DNA of 64,000 bases from Odiellus spinosus. Its lineage: Eukaryota > Arthropoda > Arachnida > Opiliones > Phalangiidae. Under the pieces are notes generated by a model. The model saw only the letters and a list, made by a program, of their open reading frames with translations, had not been told where the DNA came from and did not search any database. The DNA is taken from NCBI GenBank assembly GCA_963920705.1, contig OY987230.1, forward strand, positions 6,820,001 to 6,884,000, read 5' to 3'. Each line of letters opens with the position of its first letter. Within the stretch, counting starts at the first letter, position 1. Shown here in pieces: positions 1 through 11,900 of the stretch. The position numbers were made by a program, and so were the translations under genes.

Positions 1-3000
1 TACATATTGAATTATTTAAGTAATCTACTCTGAAGATTTTTACGATTAAATGTTTTTACTAAATTTCTTCGTTCTAGACAATTGAATTGTCTTTAAAACT
101 AGCTAAATTTGACATTATCTGTCTTAATTTAAAACTTTCGAGACGTTACATTAGATTAATTATTGAAATAAAGGATTTAAAGCGATTATCTGGCATCTTC
201 CGAAAATAAATTCAAAAGCTGTTCCATTTTTACCTCCAAGTTTCCCTTTAATTTTTAAATATTTTAAAAGTCAAATTAATATTTAATTAGCTTAAAACGT
301 CGCGACTAATTTAGAATCTCGCTTCACGAATGCCGCTACCCTCGGCTAAAACCACACACTAAATATATATGAAAGATCAAAATCGCGGAAACAGAGTGTT
401 GGCGTACTTTGCGTGGGTGACTAAAAGACATTGTCTAAAGGGAATCTTATACGCGTAACTTTGGGAGTCCTGCATATAATTAAATAGCCATGGGCTTTCT
501 AATAGACGAACATCGTAAAACCGCAAGGTTACTACTTCATTAATAAGAGGGTTACTACGAAAATTTCCCTTGAATGAAACTATCTATTTTAGGATATAGT
601 ACCACGACCAAGTTAGCTATAAGTAACCTTTCAAGTCCACTTGAACTGGACTAAAAGTAATCATCACCACGGAGGGACAACTCAAGTCTTTTCCTGGCTA
701 TCCACACACGTTACAAAAGGGAGACGTTCCATTTTTCTTGTGAGAAAGGTAAATAAAGCATGGATCTATCTTAAGGACGATTCAACGCGAGGGGGCAGAC
801 ACTTGCCAACCAAGGTTCACACAATTTGTAAATTCTTTGCACTATCAAAGCTGAACTCAAGAGCTCATAAGAGTTCGGACTCTATGCACTGTCAAAGCTG
901 AATTCAGTGAACTTAGGTGAACAGTGAATTCAAGAATGTCTGACCTCTCGATTCGCAGACAAAGAGCACGTTCATATTATATTTTTAAACCGTTTCCAAT
1001 ATTCAAATAAATATTTCAAGCGAATAACTGCATTTTTTTGACAAAAAAGATCTCTACAGTTGACCCAAAAATGGTTACTTTTCCAAACGGTTTCAGAGTC
1101 TCTAGTTTAAAAGGTAAAACATTATGCTCTTAAAGGGACTATCTGCGATATGAAAAGCCCCTTTAAATTAACTTTAATCGTCACAACTTGGATAATCAAA
1201 ATTGGGTAGAATTGTACTAAGTTAGAAATCGGTTTAAAAGACTTTTTGCGGATTTAAAAATTAGTTAAAAGATTTACCAGCTTCCGTATAACTTAGCTAA
1301 TCACTGTTTACGCGATTACTGACTACAGCCTTGATAAAATAAACATTCAGTTACGAAATCATTCAACGCCTGAGTTTAGGTGTCCAGTAGTTAATAGCCC
1401 TACTTTAGTGCATCTTAGCCAATAAATAATAAAATAATGGAAATTATGAGGACTACGTATTTAGTATTAGCAATATTTAATATTCGCTAAAAATAATTAT
1501 CTGAATCACGCGTGTGGTCTTGAAACTCGTTTTAACCTTTCAAACAAGGAGAATGTGGAAACATTTCCTAGAAAAATACTTATCAGAATACCCAATACAC
1601 GAAGATTCTTAAAATATAATACGGATTAAGTCTACTAACTTTTCTTCTCAATATTGAAAGCGATTCTATCGACGCAAAGTTAATAGCTAGAGACTAGAAC
1701 GAGTTAGTTGGCTGTCCAAAACGAAACTGAGAGAATATTAGCGTCTTAGGATAACTAGGGATTTTCTCGCTCTCTGATCAACTAACTTACCCAATGTTTC
1801 TAGTATATGTTTTTTTCTTTCTCCAAAGGACAGCCCTTGTTAAGATATAGGCGTGGTTTAAATGGGAGTGGTAAATACTTAAAAAGAAGGAGGAGTAATA
1901 ATAAAAGAAATATCTTAGAGCGTCGAAAAGGGCAAGAGCGTTAATGTCAAACAACGATTAACAACGCGTGCAACAAGAAGACGGGTGGCACACTCTCTTA
2001 ACCCCCCAACACTTCCCCCCTGTATTAGGCTGCCTTATAAGTGCTAAAATGTGTTAATTAACTATGGGTAAAGCTGGAATGAGAGGGATACATTTCTACG
2101 CGATTATGTAAAAGAATATATTTTTTTAACGAAACAGTTTTTGTAACCGGTAAGTGGTATTTGGTCTATTTCTGTTGCAGATTTTATTTTACTAAATAAA
2201 TGCGAATATTTTGGGACTTTAAGAGGTTAGGAAATTATTTCAAATTACCAAATTGTTCAATTTAAAAGGAAATTTGCTCGCAAAATAATAAATTTCACGA
2301 AATATTCTTCAAACATATTTAACTACTTGTCAGGTATTACTTGTCATTTATTTGATTACCATTTTCTAAACTTGGAGATAACGAGAGCTGTAAGGACCAT
2401 GGACCCTAGCTTTTACTAATACGCTGCATGAAACAAAAAAATTACCTTTCAGAAATTTTTACCCTTCAAGATTTTTAACCGAATATTTTCTCATGACGAT
2501 GGCGCGTTTCCGTTTTTTTGCGAAATATTACCTTAGAAAAGGATTTTTCGCGAATTACCACCATTTCCCTTCAAAACAGTTTTCCTCAATCTTCCCCACA
2601 TATTTCAAACCGTTCCCGTTTTTAGTTACGCGAAAACTTGTTTTTGAGTTACTTTAGCGATCATGCTAAGTTCTGCCGTCGCCACTGACAAAGGCAGGGG
2701 CTTGCACGAAAAACATAATAATAATAATAAGCCTTCAGGTTCAGTTGTCGCTTGTAAGAAACACGGGACATAGGAGAGAGAGGTTCTTTACGCGTAACTG
2801 TCAGAGTCACGGCGGATAGAAGAGAGGTTTCTCACGCGAAAATTCATTGAATAATAACAAAGGAAGATCCAAACGTAAAATCATTGTGTAATAATAAAGG
2901 GGTAGCCAGACGTAAATTCATGGAAAAAGGATAATAAAGGGAGAGCCAGACGTAAAACCGAGGGGTAATAATATAGGGAGAATCTGGCGTTGGGTCATTC

Positions 3001-3300
3001 CATGTGGTTTCACCTAGGCATACCACCATGGGTCGGCAGATCATTATGAAATTTGGCACACTTGTTGGTGCCTAAAAAACTACGATTTCCAGATTTTAAC
3101 TTGAAAATAAATGTTGGCAAGGTTTTGAGCATGGACTCTTTATATAACCGGACAAGAAAAACAGCCTAGTTCTGTACCCTCGAACTATCCTTTCGGCTTA
3201 ACTAAAATAGTGGACCGTATCTTAAAAGATGGGACGTCAAGGTTGCTTAGGAATCAGACCGTCATCTCGAAAAATGTCCATCTCTTTCAGACCATTCGTT
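1..3300. other. AT-rich intergenic DNA, no gene recognised
   Basis: No open frame here shows codon-like conservation or a recognisable domain. What can be supported is repeat debris: a fragment of the GTTTCCCTTTAA-ended family at 195-254, a copy of the ACTGTCAAAGCTGAA repeat at about 832-960 (also seen at 50.86 kb), a fragment containing AAAGGGACTATCTGCGA near 1130, and about three loose units of a 43-44-bp tandem repeat at about 2845-2995. The 86-aa and 71-aa open frames at 641 and 2844 fall in or beside these repeats and look fortuitous. Confidence 0.6.
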
Positions 3301-3305
3301 TAATT

Positions 3306-4487
3306 TATGTTTATTATGGTTCCTGGGTGGTCCATCGCCAGCCAATGTCCTTTATTTTTCCTAGGAGGTCCATCGCCAGCCAATGTTTATTATGGTTCCT
3401 GGGTTATCCATCGCCAGCCAATATTTATTATGGTTCCTGGGTGGTCCATCGCCAGCCAATATTTATTATGGTTCCTGGGTGGTCCATCGCCAGCCAATAT
3501 TTATTATGGTTCCTGGGTGGTCCATCGCCAGCCAATATTTATTATGGTTCCTGGGTGGTCCATCGCCAGCCAATATTTATTATGGTTCCTGGGTGGTCCA
3601 TCGCCAGCCAATATTTATTATGGTTCCTGGGTGGTCCATCGCCAGCCAATGTCCTTTATTTTTCCTAGGAGGTCCATCGCCAGCCAATATTTATTATGGT
3701 TCCTGGGTGGTCCATCGCCAGCCAATGTTTATTATGGTTCCTGGGTGGTCCATCGCCAGCCAATGTTTATTATGGTTCCTGGGTGATCCATCGCCAGCCA
3801 ATATTTATTATGGTTCCTGGGTGGTCCATCGCCAGCCAATATTTATTATGGTTCCTGGGTGGTCCATCGCCAGCCAATGTCCTTTATTTTTCCTAGGAGG
3901 TCCATCGCCAGCCAATGTTTTTATTTTTTCTAGGTCGTCCATCGCCAGCAATGTTTTTATTTTTTCTAGGTCGTCCTTCGCCAGCCAATGTTTACTACGT
4001 TTCCTATGTGGTCCATCGCCAGACAATGTTTTTTATCTTTCCTAGGAGGTCCATCGCCAGTCATTGTTTATTATGTTCCTGGGTGGTTCATAGCCATCCA
4101 TTGTTTTATTATGGCTCCTGGGTGGACCTATTGCCAGCCACTATTTACAATGGTTCCTAGGTCGTCCATCGCCAGCCAATGTTTATTAAGATTCCTGGGT
4201 GGTCCATCGCCAGCCAATGTTTATTATGTTTCCTGGCCCCTGGCTGGTCCATCGCCAGCCATTGATATATTACGGTTCCTCGGTGGTTCATCGCCAGCCA
4301 ATGTTTTATTATGGTTCCTGGGTGGTTCATTGCCAGTCATTGTTTTATTATGGTTCCTGGGTGGCCCAGCGATAGCCAATGTTTATTTATTTTCCTGGGT
4401 GGCCCATCGCCAGCCAATGTTTATTTATTTTCCTGGGTGGCCCATCGCCAGCCAATGTTAATTATGTTTCCTATGTGGTCCATCAAA
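3306..4487. repeat. 38-bp minisatellite, about 30 units
   Basis: A tandem array whose core contains GGTCCATCGCCAGCCAAT followed by a TTTATTATGGTTCCTGGGT-like half. Units are nearly identical from 3400 to 3900 and decay toward 4480, the usual pattern of an array homogenised in its centre. Because 38 is not a multiple of three, overlapping frames stay open for 150-220 codons. Those frames are artefacts of the repeat, not genes. Confidence 0.92.
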
Positions 4488-5945
4488 CTCTCGGGTCAAC
4501 CGGAAAGGTATGAAACCAGAGAGGTAAAAAGACCTGAACGTAAAACACATAGACAAGGGCAATTGCTCAAAACACAACCCCAAGCGTTCCAATAGTTGGT
4601 ATTTAAAATAACATTGGAACCAACAAAATCCCCTTTAATAGAACCTAATTCTATTCCCTTAGCTAAAATTGATAAAAATCAGGGCAAAATTTCAAAGGGG
4701 AAAATTTACTTATTTGTAGCGGGTCTGTGAATTTGGAAAGCCATGTGGGTGAACTCTCATTTTTCTTAAGAGAAGCCAGGGTCGTAACTGTGCAAGGCAA
4801 CAAAATGTATATTTAGGCGTTGAGGGGTGGAGCTCTTTCATGGGTTACGAGTCGCAAGAAAGAAGGGCAGAAAGTCATATATTCCTTCTATATTTATAAC
4901 TAGTTATTACCCATCAAAAATGACGAATTTGGTAATTAAGTTAAGCCTTGTACGGCTTAATCAACGTTTGAAATGATTCTCCAGTCTCACAATACGCTGA
5001 ACCGCACAGTAAAAATTTTAATTCAAACCGCCTGCATACTGTTTTTGTAATAAAAATAGCCGCGGTTTTTAAATAAAAAATCAAGAGGAGTTTGCAATGA
5101 AGTTTAACATAAACATATATCTAGCTTTGCTTGAATATTTTAGAGTTCCCGACAGACAGACATATGTTGAATTTTGCCACGACATAGTCCTATAATCAGG
5201 GAATGTTGATATTTCAGGAATAGTCAATTTTTTCCACGTTTGGCTAAACCTTTGGGGGCCCCTATAGGGCCTAGCCTAATTAATTTTAGGGCCCCCATCG
5301 AGAAGGGCCCCTTGAAATTTACACGTAGGCTATAGCCAACTCAACCTACCCCCCCTGGGAATAGTGTTTTGTTTTTTTAATCCAAACCATTATGAATTGC
5401 ATTTTCGTATGCAGACAAATTTAATATTAATCCAAAGAAAACCAGCATAGGCTTAGCATTCAACACATCCACCGCGTAGTCATATAAAAATACAATGTAG
5501 AAATAATCGCATCAATAATATTTACACTCCTTATAATATATAAACCTTCTATTAGATACGAAAGCAAAAATAGGCCTATTTCGTTGAAAACCTGTCGCGA
5601 TTCATTAATATTTTTTTTTTAGATTTAGATAAAGTTTTCAAACCAGATTTTTTTTGGGACCTAATGGTTCACACTACTTCATAGTTATATTTTTGAACAT
5701 TCCTTGCAATAATAGACTATCTTAAACAAAAGAATTATAATAAAACCAGGGTACTGAAGATGCTATTTTTTTTGTTTGCGCTAAGAAGCTAGCTGCCCTT
5801 TTAAAGCAGCCTGAATATTTTCCTAAAGACAATTATTATTTGTTTCAAATTACGCTTTTCTTAATGGATCCAATTTGAATAATTTCACGTGATTGGCTGC
5901 CATTTTAGCAATATAGTCAACAAAAATGCTTCGTTTTAAATATTC
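4488..5945. other. Intergenic DNA, nothing recognised
   Basis: AT-rich sequence with no long open frame and no splice-consistent coding segment that I recognise. A small GC-rich inverted motif (GGGGGCCCCTATAGGGCC and its partner GGGCCCCCATCGAGAAGGGC) lies at about 5250-5310. Confidence 0.5.
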
Positions 5946-5948
5946 TGT

Positions 5949-6708
5949 TAAAGTAGACCAGAAACCCGACTCAATTCCCGCCTTGACAAATTGATCCAGT
6001 GACAAACTCTCGATTTTAATCTCTACGTATTAAAAAAATTCGCAAGGTTTTTTACATAAGCTTGACGTCAGTTTTACTTTTCATTTCAATGTGCTCCCAT
6101 AGAATAACGCAAGAAATTTTCTTTGCAAACGAGGAATTGTTTATAGTTTGTTCAAAAATGGTTCAAATTGTAAAATTCCGACTGAATTAGATCAAGTGAA
6201 ATAAAGTGAATTCAACAAAAGCTATGACCAAAAATTAAAATGCCTTCCCTTACCGAAAAAAGATAGTCCGATCTGAAGAGGTCCTGAAGAACACTACAAA
6301 AGTTCTTGACATAATGAAGACTTCTCCAAGACCTCTTAAGACTACATAAGACACCCGAAAAACTTCCCCAAGACCTCATAAGACCAACTTTTTTTGGTAA
6401 GGATTTAGTCCACTTTACCGAATTAAAGTTATTTCATTTGGTTAATTTGGTAGAATTCTATTGGAATTTTCTAACTTGGACCATTTTTTGACCAAATTAA
6501 TAGATTTTCCCTCATTGGAAAAGCCCATTTCTTCAGTTATGGGAGAATATTGAAATTGAAGTAAAAACTACGTCATGCGCGTATGTAAAAACACCCTTAC
6601 GCAATTTTTTCTATTTCTTTAGATTATAAGATCATGAATTTCGTGCGAGATCAATTTGAAAAGGCCTGAATCAAGTCAGGATGCACGTCTACTTTAAAAA
6701 TAAAGTAC
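5949..6708. mobile_element. MITE-like inverted-repeat element with a nested CCTTACCG element
   Basis: The ends are imperfect inverted copies: AAAGTAGACCAGAAACCC-type sequence on the left and the complement of CAGGATGCACGTCTACTTT on the right. The interior carries the GTGCTCCCATAGAATAACG motif also found near 12.47, 32.19 and 61.67 kb, so this is a dispersed family. Nested inside at about 6249-6412 is a second element bounded by CCTTACCGAAAAAAGATAG and an inverted CTTTTTTTGGTAAGG; a relative lies at 11638-12300. No transposase is encoded. Confidence 0.7.
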
Positions 6709-6730
6709 TTTACATTCTCTTCACCTTCTC

Positions 6731-7289
6731 TTTAAATTGAGAATGAAACCTAACAAGTAATTTTCTATCTATTCCTTATTGTATAAAATAAATAGACCCA
6801 ATCCACTAGTAAAAAAAATTACAAACCAACAATAAGCTTGAAATCAATCTTTATATTACATGGAAAGTAGGCTTAAAGGAGTCCAAAGTTTAAAATTGGC
6901 CCCTTTATAATTATCTTCCCTTATGAACACAGCCTAGCTTTGGACAGTGTAATTTGAGGTGGCCAACATAGTCTACAAAGCAAGAAAGTAAACTAGTTTT
7001 TGAGGTGAGAAATTCTTTAATCGCGGGCTTTTAAAACAAGTATCTATATCTGCACAACCCGTTGATCACGAGAAAAGTGCGAGTGAGGATAGTAAAATGT
7101 TTAAAGTAAAGGCTTAGGAGATGAAAAATTTTGCTAGTTGGCTAGAGGCACAGATACAGCTAGAAAATTCTCTCCATATCTTGTGTTAAGCCTACTTTCC
7201 GAGTTACGCAGGTTTAACTTGAAAAAGTAGTTTACTAGTGAATTAGGCCTAGGAAATCACTTCTAGTTTAGCTTCATTCCCACTTTAAA
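6731..7289. mobile_element. Decayed long-TIR foldback MITE (TTAAAGGGAGAATGCAACC family), interrupted
   Basis: The left end (GAATGAAACCTAACAAGT, then a CTATTCCTTATTGT segment) and the right end (an inverted GCTTCATTCCCACTTTAAAG) match the long terminal arms of the family best preserved at 45855-46258 and 61151-61571. The middle contains a piece of a second family (ACAGCCTAGCTTTGGACAG, about 6900-6960) also seen at 27.0-28.1 and 31.0 kb. Confidence 0.6.
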
Positions 7290-8214
7290 GGGCAAAAAAG
7301 AGATGAAATTAACTTTTTTTTTTTTTTAAGAAAACAGACCAAAATCCGATATATACTAAGGTAGCAAATAACCTTTTGGCCGAATGATATCGTATCACCT
7401 GCGCTTGGTATTCGCTAGGGCTTCCACCAAAATCCAAAAATTAAATGTTGATAAACTTTTTACCATAAAAATAGGGCAAGACAGGAATAAGTCATTTTTC
7501 ATTTAACTAGTGAACATCGTGGCGATCTTTAGAACTATTTTTAAGAAAAAGTTAAGTTAGTTCCTAAAGATTCTTTCTTTTGTAGGAAGATTTCATAATA
7601 TTTTAATCCAAGCATATCCTGGAATTATTTTAAATGGGTCATTTTAGGGACCTTGAAATAAACTAGGGAATTTTAGGGTATTTTAAGGACCTAGTGGTAG
7701 CCCTGCTATAATAATACATATCGGGGGTCCATCATGGATTTTCAATATAAAAAATTATAAAGTTAGTTGATAAAAATTAACTGTACGCATTGAAATGGAT
7801 TCAAAGAAAATGCTGAAATTTCAGTTATATTCAAAAAGAAACAAAAATAATGTTCAATGTAGTTGGAATATGTCAATATAAGTTCTAAAACTTTCCACGA
7901 TACACTCGGAAGCACATTTTCCCCAAATTGAACCCCCCTAAAGGCGAAAATATGGTTGAAAATGTTCACTTACAAAAGAGAATAGTCTCTAAAGCAAATT
8001 CTAAGTTTTTGTATATATCGAAAATATATTGTAATACTATTTCTTTAGTGATTTTTTCTTTCTTACGTTGTTAACAGGTTATAATTTTACGGTTATTTAA
8101 AAAAAAAAGGAAACTAATAGTAATAATATTAAATCCAAGTAATAATATATGAATATTTCTAAAAGGGGTTTGAATTGGGTTCATCGATTTCTACAATTAA
8201 TCGTATATCTATTA
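7290..8214. other. NFX1 3' flank and 3' UTR, nothing else recognised
   Basis: This lies downstream of the minus-strand NFX1 stop codon. No clear minus-strand AATAAA hexamer stands out, so the 3' end of the transcript cannot be placed. The 68-aa frame at 7763-7969 shows no recognisable feature. Confidence 0.4.
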
Positions 8215-8890
8215 TCAGAAATCAAAATAATCGATAACTTTCTCCGTATTCGGTTTATCCGAGCTAGACGTTAATTCATTCGGTTTGGAAGTTGTAGTCG
8301 TATTGGAATTGGCTCCTCCACTCAAGAAAGGAGGCGGAGCTTTACGCATACCCATTTCCCGTTCAACTACGGCCATGATACTATTGGATGGCAAGTAGCT
8401 GCGGTCCCTAAAAAGTTTTATTTCAAGTTTTCAGCTCCGTTTATACGTATAGGACTTGAAAAATTATTAAAGCAAATGATTTGGGGTCAGGAAGGCGTAA
8501 AGCCACATTGTCTCATTGCGATAAAACCATATTATGCATACCAACAAAATCAGTAAACAAAAACCCAGGAGAAACGTTATGGTTCGTAAGAGCAGGTTTT
8601 AAATTTTTAGTTTCAGCAAAACCAAACCAGTAAAGGATGCAAAAAATTTGTGCAAGATGAAACCACTAAATTTGTGTATTAAAAACGCACTGAAAATGGT
8701 AAAATATGAGCAAAACAATGCCCAAAAGCTCCTTTTACACGTAAAGGGTTTGATAAATTATTTGCGCAAATGATTCAAGGTCAGGAAGGCAAAAAGCCAC
8801 ATTAGTTCGTTGCAGATAATTATATTTTGCATGGGGAAGTGCAATACCAACAAAACCAGTGAGAAATGGTCAAAAAATGACCAAATAAGA

Positions 8891-8928
<38 letters not shown>

Positions 8929-11900
8929 AAAATCAAGGTTTTTGGTTAAAAAACCAATTAGACCAATCAAAGTAACAAATCACTTAAAAAGGATTAAGTT
9001 TTAACTAGTGTTGGCCGATATTGTAATTTAAAGTATCCAGGAAACCTGCGTACAAAAATCCTAGTTCCTTCCAAGCTCACAATCAATTTACACTCAAAAG
9101 TGAACCAGAAATCAATAAGAAACACCCAAAAAATAATGAATAAACACTTAAAACATTCTCATTCGAGTCATTTTGCAAGCCCATGAATAATGAATGCCTA
9201 AGAAGCAAAGCTTGCGAGACTATTTCTACTTACAATCGTGATTAAAACCATTCATTCAAAAATATACCACCAATGATAAAATCAAAATTCACATTCATAA
9301 CCATGCTAAAAAATATTAACGTTAAGACTCACCGAAACGCAGTAATGACAACGTTCCGTTTAGGCTCTTGATCAAAACTAACAGTTTCGCATCCAAAAAA
9401 TTCAGCTAGTTCGTGAACAACTCTACGGTGATCGCGATTCATCGGTTGAAAAGAGTGGCTCCGTGATTTTTGCTTCGACTATAAAGATACGGTCTAGTAA
9501 GATTACTTACAACTTTAGGAGGTAAAATTAAACTTTTACAAACCTGTTTGGCCAATTGAACCAATTCAACTAGTTTGTCGTAAATCAAAATCACAGTAAT
9601 ACGATTTTTCTTAAATTCTTCTTTTAAGAAATCTGAATATTTCGGAGGACCAAGATTGGCCGATAAATCAGGGTTTCGAATTTGCAAGGCCAAAGCGAGG
9701 CGACGATTTCGATCAACGGTAGAACATTCCTCGTTGCAATCAAGCCTGAAAGAACAGATAAAATTTTAACATACATTTCCTGAGTGACCACAACAATAAC
9801 GCAAAACAAGTTTGGTCAAATCTACGGTCAAATTGACAGATTTTAATAACATTACGCCATCTAGTGACACAATTCGACAACTGAAAAGACTGCTATCTCC
9901 CACACACTGTCCCCTCCCGTCAGCCATTACTTGGGATTATACTCATGGGGCTATAGTATCATTAATAAAATTAACGTGTTTCTCTTAATCCAGCAATAAT
10001 ATAAAGTTTTAATGTAGCACATGTTTTATATCAAGGGGAAAACACTTATTGACCTTGATATATCAAGTAGTTGAATCTTGGTTAATTAAAGGCATTATTA
10101 ACTGAAATGAAGTATGTGGGGCAGCCCAACCTGACTTGTTATATTGTATCGGTACACTATTAATTAAGCTGGTTGGGTCTTGAACAGGCTTGGAAATAAG
10201 GATATTTTATTTAGTAGTCAGACTGACTAGTGAGCCCCCTCTCCTTATTTATTTTAGTAGTCACTGACTACTGGGGGTAAAAATAGGGGTATGAAACAAG
10301 AAGGAAAGACCGTATTAATATAATGCTTTACCCATCTCGTATGTCGTATTCGCGAGGACTGAATTTAAGGTTTTCCCACCTGTGTATAATCTCGTTTTTT
10401 CCCTTTTTGGGTTTGATGAATATTAGAATTGAGGTAAATGTTTCACTAGTCAAATAGACTAGTTATCCCTCTGATTTTCATTAATTTTAGTAGTCAGGAC
10501 ATTTATTTTTGTAGTCAAATGCCGTGACTAGTGCCTTATTTCCAAGCCTGGTCTTGAATGTCTAAAGTAGGGTTGTCCAAGTACTTGTCGCAAGTCTGAG
10601 CCGAGTACTCTGACACGTAACCCAATTTCCCAAGACTAACTAGTACCCTCCTCCAAGGCTTAAAAAATTACTCAAGGAGGACTCGCAAATGGGTATAAAT
10701 ATTAAAAATTTGAAGTCCAAATCATTTCTTGAGGACACGAAGGCTAGGATGAGACCAGTTTATCAGGACTCGAGACTGATGAGTACGGTTTACCAGGACT
10801 CGAGACTGATGAGTACGGTTTACCAGGACTCGAGACTGATGAGTACGGTTTACCAGGACTCGAGACTGATGAGTACGGTTTACCAGGACTCGAGACTGAT
10901 GAGTACGGTTTACCAGGTATCGAGACTGATGAGTACGGTTTACCAGGACTCGAGACTTGACTGGAAACCCAAATATCAGGACTCACCTTATTAGGTACTA
11001 AATACTCTAAGTACTCAGAATTATTTAATGCGTAATTATAAATCTTACAGAGTACAAGTCCAAAATTTTTTATTATTATTGGGTCATTATCAAACTATAA
11101 AGAACATCTTGTACTCCATTCAACAGAGTACCCTCACCCAACATTTCAATAACAAATTTCCAATAAACTTTTTAGAATTCATGATCAACCCCTTAGAAAT
11201 CAAGCAATCAAAACAAAACCTACTTTCCAAGCTTGTTCTTCTTGACGTTTGAGGTGCCCAAAACATCGCTGATATCGACGCTATTCCCCAATTGAATATC
11301 CTGCATTTTTGAAGCCAATTGAGACGCCGACATTTGCTTAAAGAGTCTAACGTTTTCGCCGCATGGAACTCTCTCGGAACGCGTTCCACATTCGCAAGAT
11401 AGGAGGATCAGGGTTTTGCAAGCATTATCCAATGAACACTGACCCTATTTTGTGGAATAACATTTGCTTATTCTAGTGTAGTCAATTTTATAATATCACT
11501 AGTATATAGGGATAAAAAATAGCAATATTTAAACCTAAACCAAAAAACATACCAAGCAGGCATTTTTTTGAAGAATTTAGAACTACACAACTTTTATCGT
11601 AGCAAGTTGAGAAAAAAAAAAAAAAGGTTTTAAAGTACCCTTACCGAAAAAAGTTAGTCCAGGGTTCGTACAAAATTTTGGAAGGGAATTTCCCTGACTT
11701 TTCCAGATTTTCCTTGACCATTTCTAAATAATTTCCCTGACCAATTTTAATATTTTTTCATAAATTTATTCTTACGAGCGAGCTGTTGGCAATTCCCACA
11801 TTTTATTTGACATATTTTATCAATCGGGGTCAGGATAGTTTACTCAGAATATGAGAAACAATTTGAATCTTTAGGCAATATTTTCAGTTTATAATAATTA

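Noticed and set aside
3210-4461. Overlapping frames of up to 220 aa encoding periodic peptides.
   Set aside because: The 38-bp minisatellite cycles through all frames; no start context, no conservation and no downstream gene structure.
8758-9004. Frames with poly-Phe or poly-Lys.
   Set aside because: Produced by an A/T homopolymer within an NFX1 intron.
10757-10970. Possible hammerhead ribozyme repeats, since each unit contains CTGATGAG.
   Set aside because: The unit lacks the obligatory GAAA core segment and the stems needed around it on either strand, so the motif match is partial.
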